Positions 26,948 to 35,520 of a stretch of 64,000 nucleotides of DNA are shown here, one piece after another. Below the pieces are notes generated by a model. The model saw only the letters and a program-made list of their open reading frames with translations. It was not told the origin of the DNA and did no database searches. Source of the stretch: Bifidobacterium felsineum. GTDB lineage: Bacteria; Actinomycetota; Actinomycetes; Actinomycetales; Bifidobacteriaceae. The DNA lies in contig NZ_PEBJ01000005.1 of the NCBI RefSeq assembly GCF_002802915.1, forward strand, positions 62,001 to 126,000, given 5' to 3'. Both the position numbers and the translations under genes were made by a program. The first letter of the stretch is position 1. Every line of letters starts with the position of its first letter.

Positions 26948-27877
26948 ATGATTTTCCAATCCGGCGCGCTGCTGCTCGCCATCATCGGCCCCTATCTGCT
27001 CAAGCACCTCCACGTGTTCACCGAGCAAAGCTACAAGGTGGCCCAAGGCCTGGTATTCAATCTGACGCTGCCGTGCGCGATCATCCTCTCGTTCGCCACC
27101 AACAAGCACGACATGCGCATGCTGTGGATCGTGCTGTTTGGCTTCTTCGCCTGCGCGATTCCGCTGTTCATCGTGTATTTCGGCTCGCATGGCGACGAAC
27201 GCAACTATCGCGCCTTCCAAATGCTCAACGCCTCAGGCCTGAACCTCGGCGCATTCTGCCTGCCCGTGGTGCAGACATTCATGGGCGCGAGCGCCGGCCT
27301 GCCGATCATCATGCTCGATATCGGCAACGCCACCGTGGCCACCGCCGGATCCCTGACCATCACGCGCACGCTGCTCAAGATGGACGAAAATTTCAAATCA
27401 CTGCCGATGATTCTGCGCATCCGCAATATCGCCCGCGATTTCCTGGGTTCGATTTCGTTCGATATCTACATGCTGATGCTGGTGTTCATGTTCCTGCACA
27501 TCACGATCCCGCAGCCTATCGTGACGCTGATCACCCCGTTCGCCAATGCCAACGCCTTCTGTGCGATGGCGATGATCGGCCTGATGATGGAGATTCCGGA
27601 CAACCGCAAGGATCGCATGGAACTGCTCAAAGTGATTGGCTGGCGCATGGTCTTCGGCGCGATCATCGCCGTGGCCGCCTGGTTCCTGCTGCCGTTCGAC
27701 ATGCGCATCCGCGAGATCATCGTGTTGGGCTCCTTCGCCCCGATCACGATCTTCTCCACCAAGTTCACCGATTCACTCACCGGCAACGCCAAACTCGCCG
27801 GTTTCTCACTCACCGTGACCGCCATCATCAGCCTGGTGGTGATGACCGCCCTGCATGCGGTGCTGCCGGGGGCGTAA
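26948..27877 (+). CDS. AEC-family (auxin efflux carrier-like) permease
   Basis: About 309-aa integral membrane protein with ten predicted helices. ATG 26948 (MIFQSGALLLAIIGPYLLKH) is used in place of ATG 26909 because AAGAAGAAG lies just upstream. The family features are an N-terminal half with LVFNLTLPCAIILSF, a helix-breaking LNLGAFCLPVVQTFMGASAG in helix 4-5, and a similar second half (FTDSLTGNAKLAGFSLTVTA). AEC proteins transport organic acids, amino acids or other small anions; the substrate is not deducible. It is divergent from clpB and shares the intergenic HAIR site region. The palindrome array 27891-28061 begins 14 bp after its stop. Confidence 0.82.
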   Translation: MIFQSGALLLAIIGPYLLKHLHVFTEQSYKVAQGLVFNLTLPCAIILSFATNKHDMRMLWIVLFGFFACAIPLFIVYFGSHGDERNYRAFQMLNASGLNLGAFCLPVVQTFMGASAGLPIIMLDIGNATVATAGSLTITRTLLKMDENFKSLPMILRIRNIARDFLGSISFDIYMLMLVFMFLHITIPQPIVTLITPFANANAFCAMAMIGLMMEIPDNRKDRMELLKVIGWRMVFGAIIAVAAWFLLPFDMRIREIIVLGSFAPITIFSTKFTDSLTGNAKLAGFSLTVTAIISLVVMTALHAVLPGA

Positions 27878-27890
27878 CGGACGGCTGGCT

Positions 27891-28061
27891 GGCAGTATCT
27901 GCGCGGGCGGACACAACCCACGCGCAGATACTGCCGATTCCAGACCTCTTTCAGGCAGTAACTGCGCGGATTGACGAGTCCCTCGCACAGTTGCTGCCTG
28001 TTCAGCACACAAAAGGGGCAGTAACTGCACACCACGTCCGTTCGGACGCGCAGCTACTGCC
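27891..28061. repeat. Three 45-bp palindromes at 63-bp period (second copy)
   Basis: Palindromes at 27891-27935, 27954-27998 and 28017-28061 have 15-nt arms of GGCAGTATCTGCGCG / CGCGCAGATACTGCC type, 15-nt variable centres and 18-nt variable spacers. Total length 171 bp and period 63 are identical to 4044-4214. The first palindrome has perfect arms. The six GCAG-N3-CTGC-like dyads are centred at 27897, 27929, 27960, 27992, 28023 and 28055. It lies between two convergent genes, so it may work at the 3' ends of both. Confidence 0.92.
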
Positions 28062-28098
28062 CCTTAAGCCGCCCACGATGCCATACGGGCAAACAAAA

Positions 28099-28920
28099 TT
28101 AGGCACGCACGATCACGTTGCGCAGGTCGCCGATGCCTTCCACATGCACGATGGTCTCGTCGCCCGGGTCGAGATGTCCGGACGCATTCGGCGTACCGGT
28201 CATGATCACGTCGCCCGGCAGCAGCGTCGAGAACGAGGAAATCGCGGCGATTTGCTCTGGGATGCCGTGAATCAGGTTCGCGGTGGTACCGGATGCCATC
28301 GGCACATCCTCACCGTTCAGCGTGAAGGAGATCTTCGCATCCTTCCAGTCGAGGTCGTCGCGCATCACAATCCACGGACCGAGCGGGCAGGACGTATCGA
28401 AGCCTTTGGCGCGGGTCCAGGTCGGGTCAAGGCCCTGCAGGTCGCGCAATGTCACGTCGTTGACGCAGGTGAAGCCAAGCACGTAATCCATAGCCTTCTC
28501 AACCGGCACGTTCTTGGCGATGCGACCCATCACCACAGCCACTTCCGGCTCGAAGTTCATGTCTTTGGAGCATGCCGGGTACACAATCGGGTCATCCGGG
28601 CCGATCACCGAGGTGGACGGCTTGGTGAAGATGACCATGTTCTCCGGCGCGTGCGCGATCTCGGAGTGGCCGGCTTCGTGCATGAACTGCGCGTGTGCCT
28701 CGTAGTTCTTGGCCAGACCGTACACCTTGGAAGGAATGACCGGGGCGAGTAGGCGCACACCGTCCGCATCCACCGCGTAACGATTGCCCGTGGGCTTGAC
28801 CTGGTCGCCGGCCAGCGGGTGACCGTCCAGTTCGATGAGGTAATCCTTGCCGTCAACCGGGTCCTTCTGCACGAAGGCATAGCGCGGCGCATCATTCAAA
28901 GAAAATCGTGCGAGTCTCAT
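28099..28920 (-). CDS. Fumarylacetoacetate hydrolase family protein
   Basis: 273-aa metal-dependent enzyme of the FAH superfamily, which cleaves or decarboxylates 2-oxo diacids. The N-terminal 55 residues form the small accessory domain (MRLARFSLNDAPRYAFVQKD). The catalytic beta-roll shows SKVYGLAKNYEAHAQFM, FTKPSTSVIGPDDPI and MNFEPEVAVVMGR, with metal ligands in the FEPEVAV and LQGLDPTW regions, then LLPGDVIMTGTPNASG. Substrates vary widely, including oxaloacetate and acylpyruvates, so no specific reaction is assigned. The gene stands alone and converges on the AEC-type permease gene. Confidence 0.9.
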   Translation of the reverse strand: MRLARFSLNDAPRYAFVQKDPVDGKDYLIELDGHPLAGDQVKPTGNRYAVDADGVRLLAPVIPSKVYGLAKNYEAHAQFMHEAGHSEIAHAPENMVIFTKPSTSVIGPDDPIVYPACSKDMNFEPEVAVVMGRIAKNVPVEKAMDYVLGFTCVNDVTLRDLQGLDPTWTRAKGFDTSCPLGPWIVMRDDLDWKDAKISFTLNGEDVPMASGTTANLIHGIPEQIAAISSFSTLLPGDVIMTGTPNASGHLDPGDETIVHVEGIGDLRNVIVRA

Positions 28921-29027
28921 AGGGCCAACACTACTACGGCACTTCGGGCCGGCATGACGAATTTTGCACGAAACGTACTTTTATTGCCCCGCATCGCAAA
29001 GCACAGAAGCACAAATCAGTTCGCCGC

Positions 29028-29627
29028 TTATGCGAAAGCGGCAGCAGTGTTATCACCTTGATACTGATATCCGAACAGATCATCAAAGTCATCAAAATCA
29101 CCGTGGTCATGTCCATCGGTACTGTGGTCACGATTGCCGTTATGGCCATTGTCGAAATCCCCGAAGTTGTACTCATATGAGTAACCATCCAGCCCACCGT
29201 TGCGAGACTCTTGCTCGATCCAGGAAACCGCGCCGATAATCACAACAATAATCAGAATGATTTCAGCGATGATTTTGACCGTGCCAATGACTATTCCGGC
29301 AATAGCAAGTCCGCGGCCTTTGCCGCCCTGCTTTTTAATTTCACTCAAACCAATGACGCTCAACACAATGCCGATTATCGAGACAAAGAATGACGCAACG
29401 AAACCGCCCACGGCAAAGCTGTTGTATCGCTGGGCGATGCGGGGATTGGCATAAGCATTGTACGGATCAACGTACGGATTACCCTGCGGCATACCCGGAT
29501 TCGTATACTGCCCCGCTTGCGGAGATGCACTATTCGCAGTTGCTTCGCTTTGCGGATTCTGAGCTTCGGCCTGACGCCCTTCGCCAGAAGTCTCGCCCAA
29601 GTTTTCACGCTCATTCAGCTCGCTCAT
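29028..29627 (-). CDS. DUF4190-domain membrane protein
   Basis: 199-aa protein of unknown function. It has a proline/glutamine/asparagine-rich N-terminal tail (residues 1-65), two membrane helices typical of DUF4190 (VGGFVASFFVSIIGIVLSVI and LAIAGIVIGTVKIIAEIILI) separated by the short basic loop EIKKQGGKGRG, and an Asp/His/Gly-rich C-terminal tail that could bind metal (NRDHSTDGHDHGDFDDFDD). ATG 29627 has GGGGAATTCG upstream. It is monocistronic. Function unknown; related proteins occur widely in actinobacterial membranes. Confidence 0.8.
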   Translation of the reverse strand: MSELNERENLGETSGEGRQAEAQNPQSEATANSASPQAGQYTNPGMPQGNPYVDPYNAYANPRIAQRYNSFAVGGFVASFFVSIIGIVLSVIGLSEIKKQGGKGRGLAIAGIVIGTVKIIAEIILIIVVIIGAVSWIEQESRNGGLDGYSYEYNFGDFDNGHNGNRDHSTDGHDHGDFDDFDDLFGYQYQGDNTAAAFA

Positions 29628-29856
29628 CGAATTCCCCTTCCATAAAACACATCCGGCACCTCATATCGCCGCGCTTCTTTGTGCGCAATCGCCATTCAGC
29701 ACCAGCATACCCAACGCCATAAAAGCTCACAATTGTAAGTACAGTTGAAATTAGATACTTACAAGGCAACGAATTACAGCACACCACAAATCATAGTGGG
29801 ACATAGGCGTCCCCCAATCCCCACCAGCGCATCTACCGTATCTAACACTCTCTCGC

Positions 29857-29905
29857 GATAAGATAGAAGATAAGATACGATAAGATAGAAGATAGCGATA
29901 AGATA
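29857..29905. repeat. Four GATAAGATA repeats upstream of the AlbA_2 regulator
   Basis: GATAAGATA occurs at 29857, 29869, 29879 and 29897, ending 19 bp before the start codon at 29924. The first and third sit in a longer 22-bp repeat (CGATAAGATAGAAGATA). The position is right for an operator bound by the downstream regulator itself. Confidence 0.65.
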
Positions 29906-29923
29906 CTGGCAGAAAGCACTACG

Positions 29924-31282
29924 ATGGCAGGATTAGTCGAAGGCCCACATCTGGAATTCAAGCGCACATGGGTCGATGGGGCCAAGCGATCGGCCGTCGC
30001 ATTTGCCAACACTGACGGAGGAACCATCTACATCGGCATTGAGGACAACGGAGATGTGACTGGAGTCAGCAACATCGACGAGACCATGCGTCGAGCAACA
30101 CAAGCAATTTCTGACGGCATTCGACCTGACGTAATGAGTTTCGTCTCCGTCAAGAACGAAAGCATCCGCAACACACCAGTCGTAGCCGTGCATATACAAC
30201 GCGGCGCCCACCGCCCTTATTATCTAGCCGATAAAGGGATTCGACCCGCTGGCGTATATATTCGTTCAGGGGCTGCATCCATCCCCGCCTCTGAGACGGC
30301 CATTATCGACATGATCAAACAGACAGCGGGCGACTCATTTGAAAACGCAGTCTCCCTTAACCAGGAGCTTACTTTCACCGCGGCTCAGGCAGCGTTCGCC
30401 GATGCGGCACTACCGTTTACGCCACAAGCGCAACGAACACTCGGGATGATCAATGCAGATGGAGTCTATACCAATCTGGCTTGGTTGCTCTCCGATCAAT
30501 GCACTGCTTCAATCAAAGCAGCCGTGTTTGCCGACGAAGTCAAGGAAGTTTTTCTGAACAGGCAAGAATTCACAGGCTCGCTGCTTACCCAATTCGGCCA
30601 AGTCAGCGAATTCATATCGCGACACAATGCGGTGCATTCATATATGGATGCGACTATGCGGCGTGTAGATAACTACGAGTATTCACCACTGGCATTACGC
30701 GAAGCAATACTGAATCTCATTGTTCACCGCGATTATGGCCTTTCAGGCCCGGCTCTTATTAGCGTTTTCAGCAACCACATGGAGTTTATGAACCTTGGTG
30801 GGCTGCCCGAGAACTTTACCCGCGCGGACATGATGAACGGAATTTCCTCACAGCGCAATCCCAAATTGGCCAACGTTTTCTATCGCCTCAAGCTAGTTGA
30901 AGCATATGGCACTGGCATTCGCAGAATTATGGGTGACTATAAGAACGAAACCATCCAACCCGCGTTCGATATCAGCGACCACGCATTCCGGCTCATTCTT
31001 CCTAAGCATCAACGTGACAATGCTGTCAGCCCAGTGCAAACTTCATCTGCACAAGCCATTACGCAAGGAGTCACTCCGACACGAACTGCGAATCTGCCAA
31101 TAAAGCAACAGCAGATTCTTGACTACGCCAAAGAGCATGGCAGCATTACTCGCAGACAGGCGCAGTCGGTAACCGGAGTCTCTCAATCGACTGCAATAAA
31201 GATCATTAACGCCCTAGTCGGCAAGAAACTGCTGACACGTACAGGGAACGGGCCGCATACGAGTTATCAGTCCGTTTGCTGA
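29924..31282 (+). CDS. AlbA_2 (Schlafen-like) ATP-binding transcriptional regulator
   Basis: 452 aa. The N-terminal AlbA_2/Schlafen AAA_4 domain (1-130) has EGPHLEFKRTW, TDGGTIYIGIEDNGDVTGV and GVYIRSGAASIPAS. A central GHKL-type ATPase-like HATPase_c_4 region (230-345) follows, with REAILNLIVHRDYGLSGPAL, MEFMNLGGLPENF and RNPKLANVFYRLKLVEAYGT. A C-terminal winged helix (about 390-450; KEHGSITRRQAQSVTGVSQS) completes it. Such proteins are poorly understood regulators, often found alone and variably present between strains. The ATG at 29924 sits behind AGAAAG. Four GATAAGATA repeats directly upstream suggest autoregulation. Codon use is less GC-rich than in neighbours, in line with acquisition. 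Confidence 0.85.
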   Translation: MAGLVEGPHLEFKRTWVDGAKRSAVAFANTDGGTIYIGIEDNGDVTGVSNIDETMRRATQAISDGIRPDVMSFVSVKNESIRNTPVVAVHIQRGAHRPYYLADKGIRPAGVYIRSGAASIPASETAIIDMIKQTAGDSFENAVSLNQELTFTAAQAAFADAALPFTPQAQRTLGMINADGVYTNLAWLLSDQCTASIKAAVFADEVKEVFLNRQEFTGSLLTQFGQVSEFISRHNAVHSYMDATMRRVDNYEYSPLALREAILNLIVHRDYGLSGPALISVFSNHMEFMNLGGLPENFTRADMMNGISSQRNPKLANVFYRLKLVEAYGTGIRRIMGDYKNETIQPAFDISDHAFRLILPKHQRDNAVSPVQTSSAQAITQGVTPTRTANLPIKQQQILDYAKEHGSITRRQAQSVTGVSQSTAIKIINALVGKKLLTRTGNGPHTSYQSVC

Positions 31283-31419
31283 ATCTGCGCAACAGGTCTT
31301 TCTACGATGAATTCTGGGGGCCACGCAAACTTCATTGTTTAGCGACGCCCCCGGAAAACGACGTATTGACTAGGCGCGTTCAATAATAGAGTGAATAGAG
31401 TGCGCCTAATCAGCCCAGA

Positions 31420-32598
31420 CTACTTCGCGAGCAGCGGGGCGACTTGTTCTTCGTATGCGGTCAGGGCGGTGTCGATGACCTGGTGCATGTCGTAGTACTT
31501 GTACGTGCCAAGACGCCCGCCAAACACGGTCTTCGGCTCAGCGGCGGTCTTCGCCTCATACTGCGCGTACAGCGTCTTGTCCGCGTCCGTGTTGATCGGG
31601 TAGTACGGCTCGTCGCCGCGCTCGGCGAAGCGGCTGTACTCCTCCCACACCACGGTCTTGTCCGGGTTCTGCTGATCCGCGCGCTCCGGGTTGAAGTTCT
31701 TGAACTCTATGGCGCGGGTGTACGGCACGTCGGCGTCGGAGAAGTTCATCACCGGGCAGCCGAAGTGATCGCCCTCGTCGTAACGAACCTCCTTGAAGTC
31801 CACCGTGCGCCACTTGAGGTCGCCGAGCTCATAGTCGAAGTAGCGGTCGATCGGGCCCGTATACACCACCGGGATGCCGGCGGCCTGCAGGGCCTTCTTG
31901 TTGTACGGCTGGGACTCGTCGAAGAAGTCCACGCCGAGCTCCACGGTGATGCGCGGATCGTCGATCATACGCTCGAACCACTTGGTGTAGCCGTCCGCGG
32001 GCAGGCCCTCCCACGTGTCCTTGAAATAACGGTTGTCGTAGTTGAAGCGGACCGGCAGTCGCTTGATGATCGAGGCCGGCAGCTCAGCAGGATCGGTCTG
32101 CCACTGCTTGCCCGTGTAGTTCTTGATGAACGCCTCGTACAGCGGACGGCCGATGAGCTGAATGCCCTTGTCATTCAGGTTCTCCGGGTCGGTACCGGCC
32201 AGCTCGCCAGCCTGCTCGGCAATCAGCTTCTGCGCCTCGGCCGGCGTGTAATGCGCGTGGAAGAACTGGTTGATGGTGCCGAGGTTGATCGGCAGCGGAT
32301 AGACCTCGCCGTCATGCGTGGCGTACACGCGGTGCACGTAATTGGTGAATGAGGTGAAGCGGTTCACATACTCCCACACGCGCTTGTTGGATGTATGGAA
32401 AAGGTGCGCACCGTACCGGTGAATCTCCGCGCCCGTCTCCGGGTCGAAGTACGAGTACGCGTTACCGCCGATGTGGTCGCGCACGTCGATGATGTGCACG
32501 CGAACGCCCGCATGCTCCACCGCCTGCTGCGCCACAGTCAGGCCAAACAGTCCCGCACCGACAATTACCAGATCTGGGTATTCGATTGATTCGGTCAT
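31420..32598 (-). CDS. glf: UDP-galactopyranose mutase
   Basis: 392-aa flavoenzyme that interconverts UDP-galactopyranose and UDP-galactofuranose, supplying Galf for surface glycans. ATG 32598 (MTESIEYPDLVIVGAGLFGL) has AAAGGGAAAA upstream; the frame is open 55 codons further without a plausible protein. FAD-binding VGAGLFGLTVAQQA is followed by EIHRYGAHLFHTSNKRVW, the family block with the active-site histidine region, and VVYTGPIDRYFDYELGDLKW. The C-terminal GRLGTYKYYDMHQVIDTAL is the conserved end. It borders the polysaccharide cluster and is divergent from a glycosyltransferase. Confidence 0.97.
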   Translation of the reverse strand: MTESIEYPDLVIVGAGLFGLTVAQQAVEHAGVRVHIIDVRDHIGGNAYSYFDPETGAEIHRYGAHLFHTSNKRVWEYVNRFTSFTNYVHRVYATHDGEVYPLPINLGTINQFFHAHYTPAEAQKLIAEQAGELAGTDPENLNDKGIQLIGRPLYEAFIKNYTGKQWQTDPAELPASIIKRLPVRFNYDNRYFKDTWEGLPADGYTKWFERMIDDPRITVELGVDFFDESQPYNKKALQAAGIPVVYTGPIDRYFDYELGDLKWRTVDFKEVRYDEGDHFGCPVMNFSDADVPYTRAIEFKNFNPERADQQNPDKTVVWEEYSRFAERGDEPYYPINTDADKTLYAQYEAKTAAEPKTVFGGRLGTYKYYDMHQVIDTALTAYEEQVAPLLAK

Positions 32599-32987
32599 AT
32601 TCGTTTTCCCTTTAAAGTCAAAGCCTCCGTAGTGATGCGCATATTCAGCATTCACAACACAAGTCATATCAATACTACTCGTATACACGTCGAACGGATT
32701 CAATCCTAGGCAACCACACACAATCTGGAAATGGTGAATGGCAGAGCCAAGGATTGCGACCACACCATCTACGATGACAAAATCAAGCGCACATAGCGGT
32801 TCTATTAAATATATTTGCCATATATGTCAATTATTTGCAATAGACAGTAGTTTGTAACGCCGGGACCTAAACGACGCAAACTCAGCTGCACCGCGGCATT
32901 ACATCCTATATTGCCAAAACACATCACGATGAATAATCGTGCGATACTGAGAATGTCCACATCAACAGAGAATTACCAGAGGAACTT
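32599..32987. other. Divergent AT-rich promoter region between glf and a glycosyltransferase
   Basis: 389 bp without a gene. The section around 32806-32850 is strongly AT-rich (TATTAAATATATTTGCCATATATG) and is the natural place for two divergent promoters. I cannot fix -10 and -35 boxes with confidence, and I see no repeat or terminator. Confidence 0.4.
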
Positions 32988-34019
32988 ATGCCGCAGTCCC
33001 AACCGCTCGTCTCCATTATTGTGCCGGTGTATAACGCCGAGGATTACCTGCATTACTGCGTGGATTCGATTCTGGGGCAGTCGTATACGAATCTGGAAGT
33101 GATTCTGGTGGATGATGGGGCCAAGGACTCCAGCCCTGCCATTTGCGACGCGTACGCCGCGAAGGATCCACGAGTGAAGGTGATTCACCAGACGAATGGT
33201 GGCATCTCGAAGGCGCAGAACGCCGGCCTAGACGCGGCGCATGGCGAATACATCGCATTCTCGGACAACGACGACATCCTCGACCGCCGCAACATCGAGT
33301 ATCTGCTGCACGCACTCGTAAGCACCGGAGCTGATATGAGCAAGGCCCGCTGGCGTCAGTTCGGCGTCTCCCAGCTGGAAACCGTGGCTCAGGAGGCCGC
33401 ATCCGGCGCTGAAGCGCCCGGCAAGATCACCGTGTTCGAGCATCCGCTCGCCGCCTACCAAACTGTATTCTGCAAGAGCCTGCGTCTGATTGGCGATAAA
33501 CTCGGTCGCAATACCGAGGCCCGCTACTTCAACGAAGCCAACTGGTGCCGCCTGTACAAGCGCGAACTGTGGGACGGCATTCGCTTCCCGGAAGGCATGT
33601 ACGCACAGGATACAGCGATTGCAGGAAAGCTATACGTTCGGATGAATACGGTCGCGGACATCGATATTAATCTCTATAACTGGCTGCAGCGCTCAGAGTC
33701 TGTAACGCATCAGAAACGCGACTTCTCCTTCCATCATGACCATGTCACTGCCGCAACCGAGAATTTCCGACTCTGTCTCGATCATGATGTACCACCAATG
33801 CGCAGCTACTACACACTAGTCAGTGAATTCCACGCCGAAGCGAAGGCTCCACACATACAAGAACCGCACAATCATCAGCAATATGAATCCGATAAAATTC
33901 TTGTTCAAGAGCTTATTAGACAACTCTCTAATTCAAACAGAATCAAATGCGCAATGATACGCCAAATTCGCCTATCGGAAAAAGCCATTTACGATAGGCG
34001 AATTAAGAATATGAAATAA
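32988..34019 (+). CDS. Family 2 glycosyltransferase
   Basis: 343-aa cytoplasmic GT-A enzyme. Conserved features: VSIIVPVYNAEDYLHYCVDS at the N-terminus, EVILVDDGAKDSS with nucleotide-binding acids, NGGISKAQNAGLDAAHGEYI, and FSDNDDIL as the DxD-type metal site. The acceptor-binding C-terminal half (residues 120-343) is not diagnostic. ATG 32988 follows AGAGGAAC. It is the only plus-strand gene of the polysaccharide region and faces the rest of the cluster. The 3' part becomes AT-rich (about 33850-34019), marking the border of the low-GC block. Donor and acceptor unknown. Confidence 0.9.
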   Translation: MPQSQPLVSIIVPVYNAEDYLHYCVDSILGQSYTNLEVILVDDGAKDSSPAICDAYAAKDPRVKVIHQTNGGISKAQNAGLDAAHGEYIAFSDNDDILDRRNIEYLLHALVSTGADMSKARWRQFGVSQLETVAQEAASGAEAPGKITVFEHPLAAYQTVFCKSLRLIGDKLGRNTEARYFNEANWCRLYKRELWDGIRFPEGMYAQDTAIAGKLYVRMNTVADIDINLYNWLQRSESVTHQKRDFSFHHDHVTAATENFRLCLDHDVPPMRSYYTLVSEFHAEAKAPHIQEPHNHQQYESDKILVQELIRQLSNSNRIKCAMIRQIRLSEKAIYDRRIKNMK

Positions 34020-34020
34020 A

Positions 34021-34089
34021 CATAAGATAGGTATTGCACAATCACTCCATGATTACATAATACCTATCTTATACAATACCTATCTTATG
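34021..34089. terminator. Inverted repeat between convergent genes
   Basis: CATAAGATAGGTATT (34021-34035) is followed by two inverted copies, AATACCTATCTTAT (34059-34072) and AATACCTATCTTATG (34075-34089), 16 bp apart. It begins 2 bp after the glycosyltransferase stop. The stem can form with either downstream copy, so it is probably a terminator or mRNA-end structure. No long T-run is present. Confidence 0.55.
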
Positions 34090-34178
34090 TACGAAAATCA
34101 GCCCCAATAGGAATCGCAAATTATAAAATTTTTACCAAACTCTAACAAGTTTTATAAAGCAACATCCCTATATAAATA

Positions 34179-35492
34179 TCAACCATTTTTAAAGTTAATA
34201 TCTTGATGTTGATTCTTTATTTTCGGAGAAGCAAACATGAGAACAATAAACATTAAAAGACTCATGACAGTAATTGCAGAATCTTTATATGCATAAAATT
34301 CCATATGAATTGCGGAATGATTTGCTAAAACTGCATACCACACAATAGGAGCGACACCAATAAGCAGAACGGGAAGCCCTGACAATATATTACTTCCAAA
34401 TATTCTAATATTGCCCCCTTCTTTTATGAACTTCAGGTACAGCAGAGAAACAATTACAAAGAAGAAAAGGAAAACCATTCTTTTCGGCACGTTACTCATA
34501 ATGCAGTTATAGTTATTTTGAATAATCTCCACTTTATTAAAAGTCACACCATGAGCCTCATTAACTCCACCGGTATCACTTCTAACCATAATACTGTGAA
34601 TTGCATCTGAAATGACATTCTCACGGATAACAAGACTAGAAATAACCCATTTCATTATCCATGTTGAAGAATATCCAATTAGCCACATTAAACTAGAATA
34701 AATAACTGTAAAGAAACGACGGAATGAAGTTGTTGTAGCATATAACGCATCATGCATCACGCAAAAAATGAGCGGAATACAAAGTGTCAGAAGAGGGAAT
34801 GTCAAAAAATCAACATAGTTGGTGATTGCACCAACTACCATGAAAGCAAGAACACGATAATCTTGTGAATCAAAAATCCGAATCATACATATACTAGACA
34901 ATGTAATATATGTAACAGGACTAAACACCAACGACATCGGTACAACAAATATATTAATCAGAGACAGCGTAGTTGTAAAACAAAGAGCAGCGATGATTCC
35001 GAATCTTTCTTTTACAACGCCAAAAGCAATACAAATTAAGAAAGCTAAAATAATAAAAGAAATAATACGGATAGCACTATAATTGAAAAAAACTAGTAAT
35101 GGTTTTAAAATAATAGCATATCCGTGCCAGTATCTGGGATATCCTTGATTTGCGAAAGCGGCATAAACCGGATTATGCATAGCGCTACTTTCCAAACTCA
35201 CCCATTTTTCTCGATTAGTAAAATATGCTGTTACCGCATTCCAATTACTCGTTCTTTGCGACTGCTGCAGCATAATGCTATCAGTAAAACTATCAAGTTG
35301 ACTTTGCGGTGTGAAGAAAATCCATGGGTGTGCCCCTTCTGTTTTTATCTGGGCGATCCCTGACGCAATAGATCCTTTTACCAACCGATCTGGAATACAA
35401 TTTACAAGCACATTCAGTATTGAGAATAGTACCCATAATAGTGGTAAAACCGTTATGGGCCACCGCCTGAGGAAATTATCAAGTTTTTTCAT
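34179..35492 (-). CDS. Polytopic membrane protein of the polysaccharide cluster
   Basis: About 437 aa from ATG 35492 (MKKLDNFLRRWPITVLPLLW), which has AGGATGAGG upstream; an alternative start is ATG 35510. About ten hydrophobic helices are separated by short loops, with one large extracytoplasmic loop after helix 1 (residues 35-105; TNREKWVSLESSAMHNPVYA). This plan resembles GT-C type glycosyltransferases or polymerase-like proteins, but no diagnostic motif is recognised. Base composition is much more AT-rich than the core genes and codons are AT-ended, which suggests horizontal transfer. It is the distal gene of the minus-strand glycan operon. A role in glycan modification or polymerisation is inference from context. 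Confidence 0.75.
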   Translation of the reverse strand: MKKLDNFLRRWPITVLPLLWVLFSILNVLVNCIPDRLVKGSIASGIAQIKTEGAHPWIFFTPQSQLDSFTDSIMLQQSQRTSNWNAVTAYFTNREKWVSLESSAMHNPVYAAFANQGYPRYWHGYAIILKPLLVFFNYSAIRIISFIILAFLICIAFGVVKERFGIIAALCFTTTLSLINIFVVPMSLVFSPVTYITLSSICMIRIFDSQDYRVLAFMVVGAITNYVDFLTFPLLTLCIPLIFCVMHDALYATTTSFRRFFTVIYSSLMWLIGYSSTWIMKWVISSLVIRENVISDAIHSIMVRSDTGGVNEAHGVTFNKVEIIQNNYNCIMSNVPKRMVFLFFFVIVSLLYLKFIKEGGNIRIFGSNILSGLPVLLIGVAPIVWYAVLANHSAIHMEFYAYKDSAITVMSLLMFIVLMFASPKIKNQHQDINFKNG

Positions 35493-35520
35493 TATCCTCA
35501 TCCTTTTCATCACGACGAAA

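Noticed and set aside
27891-28061. CRISPR array or tandem terminators
   Set aside because: Although spacers vary, each unit is a 45-bp palindrome with variable centre, and there are no T-runs after the stems.
31420-32763. 447-aa form of UDP-galactopyranose mutase
   Set aside because: The N-terminal 55 residues are not part of the fold and the FAD motif then sits at the usual position when ATG 32598 is used.
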